From positions 1 through 47,469 of the forward strand of contig CAIVQO010000027.1 in the NCBI GenBank assembly GCA_903908065.1: a stretch of 47,469 bases of DNA, in the 5' to 3' direction. Shown one piece after another: positions 18,290 through 27,797 of this stretch. A model generated the notes under the pieces. It made no database searches and had not been told where the DNA came from. It worked only from the letters and a program-made list of their open reading frames with translations. A program made the position numbers and the translations under genes. Positions within the stretch are counted from its first letter, which is position 1, and every line of letters starts with the position of its first letter. The stretch comes from an uncultured beta proteobacterium. GTDB taxonomy: Bacteria > Pseudomonadota > Gammaproteobacteria > Burkholderiales > Rhodocyclaceae.

Positions 18290-19150
18290 CTAGCGAAACA
18301 CCACCGTCTTGTTGCCGTGGACCAGCACGCGGTCTTCGAGGTGGTAACGCAGGCCGCGGGCCAGCACGGTCTTTTCGATGTCCTTGCCGTAGCGCACCAT
18401 GTCCTCGGGCGAATCGGAATGGTCGATGCGGATCACATCCTGCTCGATGATCGGGCCCTGGTCGAGTTCCGATGTCACGTAATGGCAGGTGGCGCCGATC
18501 AGCTTGACGCCGCGCTGGTAGGCCTGGTGGTAGGGCTTGGCGCCGACGAAGCTGGGCAGGAAGCTGTGGTGGATGTTGATGATCTGCCCCGGATAGGCGG
18601 CACACAACTCGGGCGACAGGATTTGCATGTAGCGCGCCAGCACCATGCTGTCGCCGCGGGACTCCTCGAACAGGCGCCTGACCTCGGCATAGGCCTGCGA
18701 TTTGTTTTCCGCCGTCACCGGGACATGGTGGAAGGGAATCCCATGCCATTCGACGAAGCCGCGAAAATTGTCGTGGTTCGAGATCACGCAGGGAATCTCG
18801 ATGTCGAGTTCCTTCGACTGCCAGCGTGCCAGCAAATCATAGAGGCAGTGCTCCTGCTTGCTGACCAGGATCACGACGCGTTTCTTGACCGCCGAATCGG
18901 TGATGCGCCAGGTCATCTGCAGCGATTCGGCGAGCGGCCGGAAACGCTCGCGAAACTCGGCCAGCATGAAGGGGATCGAATCCGCCTTGACCTCGATGCG
19001 CATGAAGTAGCGTCCGTCGAGGCTGTCGGCGTGGAAGCTCGATTCGAGCACCCAACCCTTGTGTTCGGCGATGAAGCCGGTGACGCGCGCGATGATGCCG
19101 ACCTGGTCCGGGCAGGAGGCGGACAGCGTGTAGAAGCGCGCTTTATGCAT
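18290..19150 (-). CDS. purU: Formyltetrahydrofolate deformylase PurU
   Basis: Hydrolyses 10-formyl-THF to formate and THF, balancing one-carbon pools and supplying formate for PurT. The 286-aa protein has an N-terminal ACT regulatory domain (about 5-85, starting LSASCPDQVGIIARVTGFI) and a C-terminal formyltransferase domain with NIHHSFLPSFVGAKPYHQA, the catalytic His/Asp motif region and LDQGPIIEQDV. The length is that of the family. It follows the thrH gene on the same strand with a 12-nt gap and is probably co-transcribed. Confidence 0.96.
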   Translation of the reverse strand: MHKARFYTLSASCPDQVGIIARVTGFIAEHKGWVLESSFHADSLDGRYFMRIEVKADSIPFMLAEFRERFRPLAESLQMTWRITDSAVKKRVVILVSKQEHCLYDLLARWQSKELDIEIPCVISNHDNFRGFVEWHGIPFHHVPVTAENKSQAYAEVRRLFEESRGDSMVLARYMQILSPELCAAYPGQIINIHHSFLPSFVGAKPYHQAYQRGVKLIGATCHYVTSELDQGPIIEQDVIRIDHSDSPEDMVRYGKDIEKTVLARGLRYHLEDRVLVHGNKTVVFR

Positions 19151-19162
19151 GAGATGCGTGCG

Positions 19163-19771
19163 TCAGATCCGGCGCGAGGCCTTGTCGATTTCGGCGCGCA
19201 GTTCGGTGTAGTTCATGGTCACCGGAAACTGCGGGAACTCGTCGATCACGTTTTGCGGCGGGTGGAACAGGATGCCGGCGTGGGCTTCGGCGAGCATCGC
19301 GGTGTCGTTGTAGGAGTCGCCGGCTGCGATCACCTTGAAGTTGATCTCCTTGAAGCGCGTCACGGCTTCCTTCTTCTGATTCGGCATGCGCAGGTGGTAG
19401 TTCACCAGAAAGCCTTCAGCATTCGCTTCGAGCTTGTGGCAGAACAGCGTCGGCATGCCGAGCTGGGCCATCAGTGGCATGGCGAATTCGTAAAAGGTGT
19501 CGGACAGGATGATCACCTGGTAGTCGCGGCGCAGGGCGTCGAGGAAGTCCTTGGCGCCGGCCATCGGGCCCATGTCGGAAATGACCTTCTGGATGTCGGG
19601 CAGGCCCAGCTTGTGAGTCTTCAGCAGGTCCAGCCGGTATTTCATCAGTTTGTCGTAGTCGGGCTCGTCGCGCGTGGTGCGGGAAAGCTCGGGGATGCCG
19701 GTGCGTTTGGAGAACTCGATCCAGATTTCCGGAACGAGCACGCCTTCGAGGTCGAGACAAACGAGTTGCAC
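19163..19771 (-). CDS. thrH: Phosphoserine phosphatase / homoserine phosphotransferase ThrH
   Basis: HAD-superfamily enzyme of 202 aa. It resembles Pseudomonas ThrH, which acts as a phosphoserine phosphatase and can transfer phosphate from phosphoserine to homoserine. The HAD motifs are CLDLEGVLVPEIW (catalytic Asp-x-Glu, the ThrH variant), ILSDTFYEF (motif 2) and AAGDSYNDTAML (motif 4), with a Lys in PNQKKEAV. The length and the DLEGVL substitution distinguish it from SerB. It is divergent from hemA. The start codon is ATG at 19771. Confidence 0.93.
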   Translation of the reverse strand: MQLVCLDLEGVLVPEIWIEFSKRTGIPELSRTTRDEPDYDKLMKYRLDLLKTHKLGLPDIQKVISDMGPMAGAKDFLDALRRDYQVIILSDTFYEFAMPLMAQLGMPTLFCHKLEANAEGFLVNYHLRMPNQKKEAVTRFKEINFKVIAAGDSYNDTAMLAEAHAGILFHPPQNVIDEFPQFPVTMNYTELRAEIDKASRRI

Positions 19772-19779
19772 TGAAATTC

Positions 19780-19807
19780 TCCAGAAGCCGGCGCTGGCGA
19801 CACGCCG
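19780..19807 (+). repeat. Dispersed 28-nt intergenic repeat, copy 1
   Basis: This 28-nt element matches 29007-29034 at 25 of 28 positions. The shared core is CGGCGCTGGCGACACG. It lies just upstream of the thrH start, in the thrH-hemA gap, whereas copy 2 lies between convergent genes. It can fold partly on itself (GGCG/CGCC). It may be a short REP-like element. Confidence 0.5.
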
Positions 19808-19953
19808 CTTTCGGGCCGTGGATAGCCCGCATGGTGAAAAAGGGCAATTTTAACCGCTAGGCGCCTCGCTTGCAGTCCGTCGGGTGCGACGCAGCGCGTT
19901 ACAGCGGCGCCGTTTGCGCCATTTCGGCAGGGGTTTCCGTCGCGTTGGCCCAA

Positions 19954-20013
19954 TATAATTGCGGTTTCCGGGGCAACTGAATTGCCGCTTGCCGCCTTGT
20001 CGTTTGCCCCGGA
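19954..20013 (+). promoter_or_regulatory. hemA -10 element and 5' leader hairpin
   Basis: A consensus TATAAT lies at 19954-19959, with no convincing -35. The predicted start, about 7 nt downstream, coincides with TCCGGGGCAA (19967-19976), which is perfectly complementary to TTGCCCCGGA (20004-20013). The transcript would begin with a 10-bp stem enclosing a 27-nt loop, about 55 nt before the GTG start. The rest of the 298-bp thrH-hemA gap holds repeat copy 1 and no gene. Confidence 0.5.
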
Positions 20014-20069
20014 TAAGTTTCTAATACGCGCTGACTGAATTTTTCGTAGCGTTACAAGGTCTTATCGAC

Positions 20070-21323
20070 GTGCAGTTGTACGCTCTGGGCATCAACCATC
20101 ATACGGCCCCGCTCGCGGTACGCGAGCAGGTGGCGTTCGACCCGTCGCGCATGGGTCAGGCCCTGCACGACCTGTTGCGCGAGAAATCGGTGCGCGAAGC
20201 CGCCATCCTCTCCACCTGCAATCGCACCGAGCTCTACTGCGCCGCCGAGCATCCGCAGTTCGCCGCCAACTGGCTGGCCGAATACCATTCGCTGTCGCCG
20301 CAGAAAATCCATCCCTATCTCTACCAGCATCCGCAGCAGGATGCCGTACGCCACATGTTCCGCGTCGCCGCCGGGCTGGATTCGATGGTGCTGGGCGAAC
20401 CGCAGATCCTTGGCCAGATGAAGCAGGCGGCGCGTGCCGCCGAAGAGGCGGGAACCTTGGGCACGGTGCTGGGCAAGCTGTTCCAGCGTACCTTTGCCGT
20501 GGCCAAGGAAGTGCGCTCGACCACGGCGATCGGCGCCAACACGGTTTCCATGGCTGCCGCTGCCGTGCATTTGTCGGCGCGGATTTTCGACAGCCTGGGC
20601 ACGCAGAAGCTGCTCTTCGTCGGCGCCGGCGAAATGATCGAACTGTGCGCCGCGCATTTCGCCGCGCACAAGCCCAAGCGCCTGACGATCGCCAATCGCA
20701 CCATCGAACGCGGGGCCGATCTGGCGGCGCGCTTCGGCGGCGACGCGATGCGCCTCGACCAGCTGGGCGAGCGACTCGCCGAGTACGACATCGTCGTCTC
20801 CTGCACGGCGAGTTCCTTGCCCATCATCGGCCTCGGCATGGTCGAGCGGGCGCTCAAGGCCAGGCGCCACCGACCGATGGTGATGGTCGACCTGGCCGTG
20901 CCGCGCGATATCGAAGAGGAAGTCAGCCGGCTCGACGACGTCTTCCTCTATACCTTGGACGATCTTGGCCAGATCGTCGAATCTGGCCTCGAATCGCGCC
21001 AGGCGGCGGTGGTCGAGGCCGAGGCCATCATCACCGACCGCGTCAGCGGCTTCCTGCAGTGGCTGGAATCGCGCGAGACGGTGCCGACCATCCGTGCCCT
21101 GCGCGATGCCGGCGAACGCGCCCGCCGCCACGAGGTCGAGCATGCGCTGAAACTGCTGGCCAAGGGCGAAGACCCGGCCAAGGTGCTCGATGCCCTGTCT
21201 CACGGCTTGACCAACAAGCTGCTGCATCCGCCGACCCAGGCCCTGAACCAGTCCGAAGGCAACGACAGGGCAGAGGTCTCGGCGCTGATTTCACGCATTT
21301 ATCGCCTCAACGCCGGGGAGTAG
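20070..21323 (+). CDS. hemA: Glutamyl-tRNA reductase HemA
   Basis: First committed enzyme of C5-pathway tetrapyrrole synthesis: NADPH-dependent reduction of glutamyl-tRNA to glutamate-1-semialdehyde. The 417-aa protein begins [20 protein letters not shown]. The catalytic Cys is in [13 protein letters not shown], followed by the [17 protein letters not shown] motif, a Rossmann domain ([13 protein letters not shown]) and the C-terminal dimerisation helices. The start is GTG at 20070 with AAGGT about 10 nt upstream. It heads a run with plsB, prfA, prmC and a hemerythrin gene. In many proteobacteria hemA is followed directly by prfA; here plsB is between them. Confidence 0.97.
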   Translation: MQLYALGINHHTAPLAVREQVAFDPSRMGQALHDLLREKSVREAAILSTCNRTELYCAAEHPQFAANWLAEYHSLSPQKIHPYLYQHPQQDAVRHMFRVAAGLDSMVLGEPQILGQMKQAARAAEEAGTLGTVLGKLFQRTFAVAKEVRSTTAIGANTVSMAAAAVHLSARIFDSLGTQKLLFVGAGEMIELCAAHFAAHKPKRLTIANRTIERGADLAARFGGDAMRLDQLGERLAEYDIVVSCTASSLPIIGLGMVERALKARRHRPMVMVDLAVPRDIEEEVSRLDDVFLYTLDDLGQIVESGLESRQAAVVEAEAIITDRVSGFLQWLESRETVPTIRALRDAGERARRHEVEHALKLLAKGEDPAKVLDALSHGLTNKLLHPPTQALNQSEGNDRAEVSALISRIYRLNAGE

Positions 21324-21377
21324 CGGCATGGCCCCGCACTCATCGCCAGGCGCCCCGGTGCGCCGGATCGCCCGCCC

Positions 21378-23864
21378 GTGAGCCGCCCGTCCTTCTTCGA
21401 CTTTTCCGGCTGGGTGCTCAATCTCCTGCGCCGGTTGCTGTACCTCGTCACGCGCACCCAGGTGTTCCCCGAGTCGCCGGAGTCGCTTGGTCTGCGTTCC
21501 GACCGCGCGGTGTGCTACGTGTTGCACGAGCAGCATCTGGCCAACCTGCTGGTGCTCGACCACGAATGTCGCCGCTTCGGCCTGCCGCCGGCCCTTCGAC
21601 CTATGCGCGGCGACGCATTCAGCGCGCCGCGCTCGTATTTCTTCCTCTCGCGCAACCTGCGCGGCAACATCGTGCCCAACCCGCGCATCGACCATGCGGC
21701 GCTGCTCAAGTCGCTGGTCAAGGCGGCCTTCGCCGATCCAGGGTTCGACGTGCAACTGGTGCCGGTGACCCTGCTCTGGGGGCGCGAACCGGGCAAGCAG
21801 GATTCGGTGCTCAAGGCGCTGTTTGCCGAGACCTGGCAGCAGGTCAGTACCTTGCGCCACTTGTTCGCCATCCTGATCCACGGCCGCCATACGGTGGTTC
21901 GTTTCAACGATCCCATCTCGCTGCGCGCGGCGATCGGAGAGAGTCGCGACGAGTCGCGGGCCCTGCGCAAGCTGGGCCGCATCCTTCGCGTGCATTTCCG
22001 CCGCCAGCGCGAAATGGCGATCGGCCCCGACCTGTCGCACCGCCGCACGCAACTGCATAACCTGGTCACCACGCCGACGGTGCGCGAGGCAATTGCCGTC
22101 GAAGCGGGCAAGGAGGGCGGCTCCTACGCCGACGCCGCGCGCAGGGCACGCGACTATGCTTACGAGATTGCCTCGGACTACACCTACTCGGTGGTGCGGG
22201 CCTTCGCCCTGTTCCTGACCTGGGTCTGGAACAGGGTCTACAACGGCGTAGAGGTGCATAACTTCGAACGCGTGACTACCGTGGCGCCAGATCACGGCAT
22301 CATCTACGTGCCCTGCCACCGCAGCCACGTCGACTACCTGCTGCTGTCCTACATCATCTTCACGCGCGGCATGATGGTGCCGCACATCGCTGCCGGTGTG
22401 AATCTCAACCTGCCCATCGTCGGCTCCATCCTGAGGCGTTCGGGCGCCTTCTTCCTGCGCCGCAAGATCAAGGGCGATCCGCTTTACACGGCGGTCTTCC
22501 TCGAATATCTGCACATGATGATCGACCGCGGCTTCCCGATCGAATACTTCATCGAAGGCGGTCGTAGTCGCAGCGGGCGCATGCTGGCGCCCAAGGCCGG
22601 CATTCTGGCGATGACGGTGCAGAGTTTCGTGCGCAGCCGGGCGCGGCCGCTGGTCTTCGTGCCGGTATACATCGGTTATGAGAAGCTGATGGAGGGCAAA
22701 AGCCACCTCGCCGAACTCAATGGACGGCCGAAGAAATCGGAGTCCCTCACCGGGTTGATCGGCGCCGTGCGCTTGCTGCGACGGAATTTCGGCAAGGTGC
22801 ATGTGAATTTTGGCAAGCCGGTGCCGCTGGCGGAGTTTCTCGATACCCGCCATCCCGCATGGCGCGAGGAACCGTTCGACGTCCAGGTGCCCTGGCTGCG
22901 GCGGGCCGTCGATGCCACGGCAACCACGCTTGCGCGCGACATCAATGCCGTGGCGGTGGTCAATCCGGTGAACCTGGTCGCGCTCACCCTGCTTTCGACG
23001 CCAAAGCACGCCGCCGACCTGCAATTGCTGGCGCGCCAGATCGGGCATGTGCAGGCCCTGCTTGCCGACTCACCCTGGGCGGCAAGCATTATTCCCTGCG
23101 AGCTTGGGGCCGATGCGGTGATCGACTACGTGATCGGCCTCGACATGATCCAGCGCCACGCGCACCCGCTGGGCGACATGGTGCGGGCCGACGAGGTGCA
23201 GGCCGCGCTGCTGGCCTACTTCCGCAACAACGTGCTGCACCTGCTGGCCTTGCCGGCCCTGCTGGCCTGCCTGGTCAGCCACAACCAGAGCCTCAGCCGC
23301 GAACGTGCGCGTGCGGCAATCCGGGGCATCTACGGATTGCTGGGTGCCGATCTGTTCCTGCCCTGGCAGGATGACGCACTGGATGCCGTAATCGACGGTG
23401 CCGAGGCCTCGCTGCGGCGGCGCGGCCTGATCGTAAGCGAGGGCAGCGACGAGTTGCGCGCGCCGCCGCCCAACAGCCAGGCTGGCCCCGAGCTGCGGCA
23501 GCTCGGCGAGATCATCCGCCCTACGCTGGAGCGCCAGTTCCTGACCCTGGCGCTGTTGCAGCATTCCGGCAGCGGCACGCTGACACGCGCCAGGCTCGAA
23601 GAGGATACTCACCTGCTGGCGCAGCGGCTGGCTATGCTCTACGAATTCAACCCGGCGGAGTTCTCGGAAAAGCTGCTGTTTGCGAATGTCATTCGCAGCC
23701 TGATCGATGGCGATCTGCTCGAAGTCGATGGCGATGGCCTGCTGCGCTTCGACGAGCGCATCACCCAGGCGGTGGCCCAGACCGAGCTGTTGCTGGCGGC
23801 GGAAGTGCGCCACAGCATCGAACTGATCGCACGCAGCGCCGCACCCGCTGCGACAAACCACTGA
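21378..23864 (+). CDS. plsB: Glycerol-3-phosphate 1-O-acyltransferase PlsB
   Basis: Inner-membrane enzyme for the first acylation of glycerol-3-phosphate in phospholipid synthesis. It is 828 aa, the length of E. coli PlsB. The acyltransferase core has HRSHVDYLLLSY (HX4D motif, His near residue 315), GAFFLRRKIKGD, the IEYFIEGGRSRSGR block (glycerol-phosphate binding) and PVYIGYEKLMEG. The start is GTG at 21378. It lies 54 nt after hemA and 27 nt before prfA. Confidence 0.96.
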   Translation: MSRPSFFDFSGWVLNLLRRLLYLVTRTQVFPESPESLGLRSDRAVCYVLHEQHLANLLVLDHECRRFGLPPALRPMRGDAFSAPRSYFFLSRNLRGNIVPNPRIDHAALLKSLVKAAFADPGFDVQLVPVTLLWGREPGKQDSVLKALFAETWQQVSTLRHLFAILIHGRHTVVRFNDPISLRAAIGESRDESRALRKLGRILRVHFRRQREMAIGPDLSHRRTQLHNLVTTPTVREAIAVEAGKEGGSYADAARRARDYAYEIASDYTYSVVRAFALFLTWVWNRVYNGVEVHNFERVTTVAPDHGIIYVPCHRSHVDYLLLSYIIFTRGMMVPHIAAGVNLNLPIVGSILRRSGAFFLRRKIKGDPLYTAVFLEYLHMMIDRGFPIEYFIEGGRSRSGRMLAPKAGILAMTVQSFVRSRARPLVFVPVYIGYEKLMEGKSHLAELNGRPKKSESLTGLIGAVRLLRRNFGKVHVNFGKPVPLAEFLDTRHPAWREEPFDVQVPWLRRAVDATATTLARDINAVAVVNPVNLVALTLLSTPKHAADLQLLARQIGHVQALLADSPWAASIIPCELGADAVIDYVIGLDMIQRHAHPLGDMVRADEVQAALLAYFRNNVLHLLALPALLACLVSHNQSLSRERARAAIRGIYGLLGADLFLPWQDDALDAVIDGAEASLRRRGLIVSEGSDELRAPPPNSQAGPELRQLGEIIRPTLERQFLTLALLQHSGSGTLTRARLEEDTHLLAQRLAMLYEFNPAEFSEKLLFANVIRSLIDGDLLEVDGDGLLRFDERITQAVAQTELLLAAEVRHSIELIARSAAPAATNH

Positions 23865-23891
23865 TACGGCCGGAATCCGGCGCGGAAGGCA

Positions 23892-24968
23892 ATGAAACCC
23901 AGCATCCTTGAAAAACTTGAACGACTGAGCGAGCGCCTGGCCGAGATCGACGGCCTGCTCGGCGGCGAACAGGCTGCACGCGACATGGACAGTTATCGCA
24001 AGCTCACCCGTGAGCGTTCCGACATCCTGCCGGTGGTGGAATTGTTCCATGCTTACCGTGCTGCCAGCGCCGACTTTGCCAGTGCCGGCGAAATGCTCGA
24101 CGATCCGGAAATGAAGGAACTTGCGCAGGCCGAGCAGGAATCTGCGAGCGCCGAAATGGCCCGGCTAGAGATCGAGCTGCAGCGTGCCTTGCTGCCCAGG
24201 GATCCCAACGACGACAAGAACCTGTTCCTCGAAATCCGTGCCGGCACCGGCGGCGACGAGTCGGCGCTGTTTGCCGCCGACCTGTTCCGCATGTACAGCC
24301 GTTATGCCGAGCGCAAGCGCTGGAAGGTTGAGATCGTCTCACGCAGCGAATCCGACCTCGGCGGCTTCCGGGAAATCATTGCTCGCGTCGAGGGCAGTGG
24401 CGCTTATTCACGGCTCAAGTTCGAATCCGGCGGCCATCGCGTACAGCGCGTGCCGGTGACGGAAACCCAGGGCCGCATCCACACCTCGGCCTGCACCGTG
24501 GCGGTGATGCCCGAGGCCGACGATCTGGGCGATATCGACATCAATCCGGCCGACCTGCGGATCGACACCTTTCGCGCCTCGGGTGCTGGCGGTCAGCACA
24601 TCAACAAGACCGATTCCGCGGTGCGCATTACCCATCTTCCGACCGGCATCGTGGTCGAATGCCAGGATGACCGCTCGCAGCATCGCAACAAGGCGCAGGC
24701 CATGTCGGTGCTGGCGGCGCGGATCAACGACGCCAAGCAACGCGAACAGCAGCAGCAGATCGCCAGCACGCGCAAGAGCCTGATCGGTTCCGGCGACCGC
24801 TCGGAACGCATCCGCACCTACAACTTCCCGCAGGGGCGGATCACCGACCATCGCATCAACCTGACGCTGTACAAAATCGACAGCATCATGGACGGCGACC
24901 TCGACGAACTGCTGGGCGCACTCACCGCCGAACACCAGGCCGAACTGCTGGCGGCATTGGCCGAATGA
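23892..24968 (+). CDS. prfA: Peptide chain release factor 1
   Basis: Recognises UAA and UAG stop codons and triggers peptide release. The 358-aa protein has the codon-recognition region with [12 protein letters not shown] and the GGQ motif in [16 protein letters not shown] (Gln near residue 233), whose Gln is methylated by PrmC, encoded by the next gene. The N-terminus [19 protein letters not shown] is typical. The stop overlaps the prmC start by 4 nt. Confidence 0.98.
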   Translation: MKPSILEKLERLSERLAEIDGLLGGEQAARDMDSYRKLTRERSDILPVVELFHAYRAASADFASAGEMLDDPEMKELAQAEQESASAEMARLEIELQRALLPRDPNDDKNLFLEIRAGTGGDESALFAADLFRMYSRYAERKRWKVEIVSRSESDLGGFREIIARVEGSGAYSRLKFESGGHRVQRVPVTETQGRIHTSACTVAVMPEADDLGDIDINPADLRIDTFRASGAGGQHINKTDSAVRITHLPTGIVVECQDDRSQHRNKAQAMSVLAARINDAKQREQQQQIASTRKSLIGSGDRSERIRTYNFPQGRITDHRINLTLYKIDSIMDGDLDELLGALTAEHQAELLAALAE

Positions 24969-25858
24969 CGATCATCGCGGCGGCGTTGGCGGCGGCACGC
25001 GGCAAGCTGCCGGCCAGCGAAGCGCGGCTGCTGCTCGGGCATGTCCTGCAGCGCCCCGCGGCCTGGCTGTTGGCCCATGACGATGTCGCGCTCGACGAAG
25101 AATCCCTGCTGGCCTTTGCCTCGCTGGTGGCGCGGCGTGCCGGCGGCGAACCGGTGGCATATCTGGTCGGCTATCGCGAGTTTTTCGGCCGCCGTTTTGC
25201 CGTCAATCCGGCAACCCTGATCCCTCGACCGGACACCGAGCTGCTGGTCGAGCTGGTTACGGCCAAAGTCGGCGCTGGTGCTACGGCGAGCATCCTTGAC
25301 CTGGGCACCGGCAGCGGTTGTATAGCCATAACGCTGGCCCTGGAGCTGCCAGCGACCCGGGTTACCGGGGTCGATTTCTCCGCGGCCGCGCTGGGAGTGG
25401 CGCGTGCCAATGCACAGGCCCTGGCGGCGATCGTCGACCTGCGCCAGAGCGACTGGTTCGCCGCGCTCGACGGTGAGCGCTTCGACGTGATCGTCGGCAA
25501 CCCGCCCTACATTGCCGCCGCCGACCCGCACCTGGGCGAGGGCGACCTGCGACACGAGCCGCTGTCGGCCCTGGCCAGCGGCGACGATGGCTTGGACGCC
25601 ATCCGGCGGATCGTCGCGGCGGCGCCGCGTTTTCTGAATCGAGGCGGCGCACTGCTGCTGGAACATGGACATGACCAGGGGTCTACCGTGCGCGAGTTGA
25701 TGCTTACCGCGGGCTTCATGGAACTGGCGCAGCATGGCGATCTGGGCGGGATCCTGCGGGTGACATCGGGTGTTTTTCGCGACGAAGATTCTGGATGCGA
25801 AAGTGCCGATAGAATTGATACTGAGGAGCAGGTGCGGTACCGCAAGGAAATGCAATGA
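24965..25858 (+). CDS. prmC: Release factor glutamine methyltransferase PrmC
   Basis: SAM-dependent methylase of the GGQ glutamine of RF1 and RF2. It has an N-terminal helical substrate-binding domain, then the SAM-binding motif [17 protein letters not shown] and the NPPY signature in VGNPPYIAA (near residue 178). It overlaps prfA as ATGA. The 297-aa protein is about 20 residues longer than usual: after the normal end ([10 protein letters not shown]) it continues with an acidic tail ([18 protein letters not shown]) that reaches the overlapping start of the hemerythrin gene. Confidence 0.96.
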   Translation: MTIIAAALAAARGKLPASEARLLLGHVLQRPAAWLLAHDDVALDEESLLAFASLVARRAGGEPVAYLVGYREFFGRRFAVNPATLIPRPDTELLVELVTAKVGAGATASILDLGTGSGCIAITLALELPATRVTGVDFSAAALGVARANAQALAAIVDLRQSDWFAALDGERFDVIVGNPPYIAAADPHLGEGDLRHEPLSALASGDDGLDAIRRIVAAAPRFLNRGGALLLEHGHDQGSTVRELMLTAGFMELAQHGDLGGILRVTSGVFRDEDSGCESADRIDTEEQVRYRKEMQ

Positions 25859-26259
25859 AGTGGAACACCAGTTTTGCCATCGGAATCGAAACGATCGACC
25901 TTCAGCACAAGAAGATCTTCGAGCATCTGCTGGCCATCGAGAATGCGGTCGCCAAGCGTGACCCGTGGCATATCCAGCGCTCCCTGCTGTCACAGCTGGC
26001 CGACTACATGAAGTTCCACCTTGCAGTCGAGGAGGCTTTGCTGGAGATCGTCGGCTATCCGGGGCGGCTTGGCCATAACGAGGCGCATGGCGGAATCCTC
26101 GAGCAGATTGCCGAGCTCGAGCGCCGCATGAAGGACAATCCGTCTGCCGACAATCTGGTGCGCTTTTTCGAGAACTGGTTCCTCAAGCACGTGCTGCAAG
26201 GTGACCGCGAGTATGTCGCCTACATCCGGGATGAAATGCCCCAACTGTTGCGCGCCTGA
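25855..26259 (+). CDS. Bacteriohemerythrin
   Basis: A 134-aa single-domain non-heme diiron oxygen-binding protein. Iron ligands appear in order: His18 (IDLQHKKIFEHL), a His and Glu in MKFHLAVEEALLE, two His in YPGRLGHNEAHGG, then His and Asp in WFLKHVLQGDREYVAYI. This is the complete hemerythrin pattern. The ATG overlaps the prmC stop (ATGA), so translation is coupled, an uncommon neighbour. Possible roles are O2 storage, delivery or sensing in a microaerobic organism. A strong bidirectional terminator follows. Confidence 0.94.
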   Translation: MKWNTSFAIGIETIDLQHKKIFEHLLAIENAVAKRDPWHIQRSLLSQLADYMKFHLAVEEALLEIVGYPGRLGHNEAHGGILEQIAELERRMKDNPSADNLVRFFENWFLKHVLQGDREYVAYIRDEMPQLLRA

Positions 26260-26281
26260 TCGGCCGGCGCGCAGGACCAGA

Positions 26282-26317
26282 AAAGCAAAAGGCCCGGAAT
26301 TCCGGGCCTTTTGCTTT
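26282..26317. terminator. Bidirectional Rho-independent terminator
   Basis: A perfect 36-nt palindrome centred on GGAATTCC, with GGCCCGG stems flanked by A-rich and T-rich arms. It lies between the convergent hemerythrin (plus) and cytochrome c4 (minus) genes and gives a U-tract in both directions. Confidence 0.93.
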
Positions 26318-26331
26318 GGGACAGGGCGGGC

Positions 26332-26973
26332 TTAGCGAAGGCCGGCGATGTAATCCGAAACCGCCTTGATTTCTGCGTCGGTCATCTTGATCGCCACCAT
26401 GCGCATCATCTTGTTCGGGTCGTTGGCGCGGGCGCCGTCGCGGAATGCCTTGAGCTGGGCTTCCGTGTACTCGGCGAACTGGCCACCGATGCGCGGGTAC
26501 TGCGCGGGGATGCCGGCGCCAGCCGGGCCGTGGCAGGCGGCACAGGCGGGCAGGCCCTTGCTCTGGTCGCCACCGCGATACAGCTTCTGGCCGAACTCGA
26601 TGGTTTCGCGATTCTTCGCCGTTTCGCCCTTTTGCGATTGCGACGCGAAGTAGGCGGCGATGTCGCGCATCTGGCCTTCGTCGAAGGCGGCGATCATGCC
26701 GTTCATGATGGCATTCACGCGCTCAGGCTGCTTGCCGTCGGCCGCCTTGAAATTCTTCATCTGTTTCAGCAGGTACTCGGGGTGCTGTCCCGCCAGTTTC
26801 GGGTTGGCCGCAAGCTGGCTATTACCGTCGGCGCCGTGGCAGGCGCCACAGACGGCGGAGGCAATCGGCTGGCCGCGGGCAGCATCGCCTTTGGGCGTGG
26901 CCTTGGCTGCATCGGCAGCCTGGACGCCGAATGCAGTCAGCGTGCAGAGCAGGGCTAGCAGGGAACGCTTCAT
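26332..26973 (-). CDS. Diheme cytochrome c4
   Basis: A 213-aa periplasmic diheme electron carrier. A signal peptide (to about residue 20, FGVQAADA) is followed by two similar class I domains with heme sites CGACHGADGNS and CAACHGPAGAGIP. Candidate Met ligands are in the Met-rich NAIMNGMIAAF and NKMMRMVAIKM stretches. The order KLAGQHPEYLLKQM in domain 1 and PRIGGQFAEYTEAQL in domain 2 is typical of cytochromes c4, which donate to cbb3-type oxidases. It is divergent from engB. Confidence 0.95.
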   Translation of the reverse strand: MKRSLLALLCTLTAFGVQAADAAKATPKGDAARGQPIASAVCGACHGADGNSQLAANPKLAGQHPEYLLKQMKNFKAADGKQPERVNAIMNGMIAAFDEGQMRDIAAYFASQSQKGETAKNRETIEFGQKLYRGGDQSKGLPACAACHGPAGAGIPAQYPRIGGQFAEYTEAQLKAFRDGARANDPNKMMRMVAIKMTDAEIKAVSDYIAGLR

Positions 26974-27088
26974 GGGGAAAACTCCTCGGAATGCCGGGAT
27001 TCAGTATTTGGAAACCTGATATTCTATCCCAGCTCGACCGAATCTCCACGTCGGCCATTGATGGAGGTGCGCTTCTGGTAACTGGTTC

Positions 27089-27697
27089 ATGTCCGTCTTT
27101 CGTCACGCTGCATTCGAGATTTCCGTCGCCAAACCCGATGGTCTACCACCGCCCGACGCCCCCGAGATTGCCTTCGTTGGGCGCTCGAACGCAGGAAAAT
27201 CGAGTGCGATCAATACCCTGGTGGGACATACCCGGCTTGCCTACGTCTCCAAGACACCGGGACGTACGCAGCTGATCAATCTGTTCCGGCTGAAAAATGG
27301 TGTTGCCCTGGTGGACTTGCCGGGGTATGGCTTTGCCCAGGTTCCGCTTGCAGTGCGACTGCAATGGCAGGGATTGCTGGAGCACTACCTGATCCGGCGT
27401 CCGAATTTGGTTGGGCTGGTGTTAATCATGGATGCGCGGCGACCCCTGACCGAGCTCGATCGCAAGATGATCGACTGGTTTGCGCCGACCGGCAGGCCCA
27501 TCCACTGCCTGCTGACCAAGTCCGACAAGCTCACCCGCCAGGAGCAGGCCAAGACCCTGCGCGAAACCCGCAGCGCACTGGCCGAACAGGGTGCGCAGAT
27601 TACGGTGCAATTGTTTTCCAGCCTGAAAAAGACCGGTATCGACGAGGCCGAAGCAGCGATTGCCAGCTGGTTGAGGCGGGAAGAGTCCGTCGCATAA
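27089..27697 (+). CDS. engB: Ribosome biogenesis GTPase EngB (YihA/YsxC)
   Basis: Essential GTPase needed for 50S ribosomal subunit assembly. The 202-aa protein has G1 GRSNAGKSSAIN, G2 TPGRTQ, G3 DLPGYG, G4 LLTKSDK and a late FSSLKKTGI (G5). The start is ATG at 27089. No good ribosome binding site is seen directly upstream, although a GGAGGTG lies about 20 nt before it. The neighbouring candidate sRNA repeats the linkage of engB with Spot 42/CsrC in E. coli and ErsA in Pseudomonas. Confidence 0.96.
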   Translation: MSVFRHAAFEISVAKPDGLPPPDAPEIAFVGRSNAGKSSAINTLVGHTRLAYVSKTPGRTQLINLFRLKNGVALVDLPGYGFAQVPLAVRLQWQGLLEHYLIRRPNLVGLVLIMDARRPLTELDRKMIDWFAPTGRPIHCLLTKSDKLTRQEQAKTLRETRSALAEQGAQITVQLFSSLKKTGIDEAEAAIASWLRREESVA

Positions 27698-27797
27698 AGC
27701 CGCCGAGGCGCTCAGCCTGACTGCCAGTTGGCGCCGATGAGCCGCATGGGGGTTGGCCCTATAATTTGTCCGACGGGGTTCGGTTCTCGGCCAGGAC

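Noticed and set aside
16949-19774. A 941-codon open frame on the plus strand
   Set aside because: It lies opposite four well-supported minus-strand genes (response regulator, kinase, purU, thrH). Its protein is low-complexity, with no recognisable domain; it is the expected GC-rich shadow.
27760-27765. TATAAT on the plus strand after engB, suggesting a plus-strand RNA
   Set aside because: No matching -35 at suitable spacing and no plus-strand terminator; the minus strand has both promoter and terminator. The plus transcript with its GGA-containing loop (CsrB-like) remains only a remote possibility.
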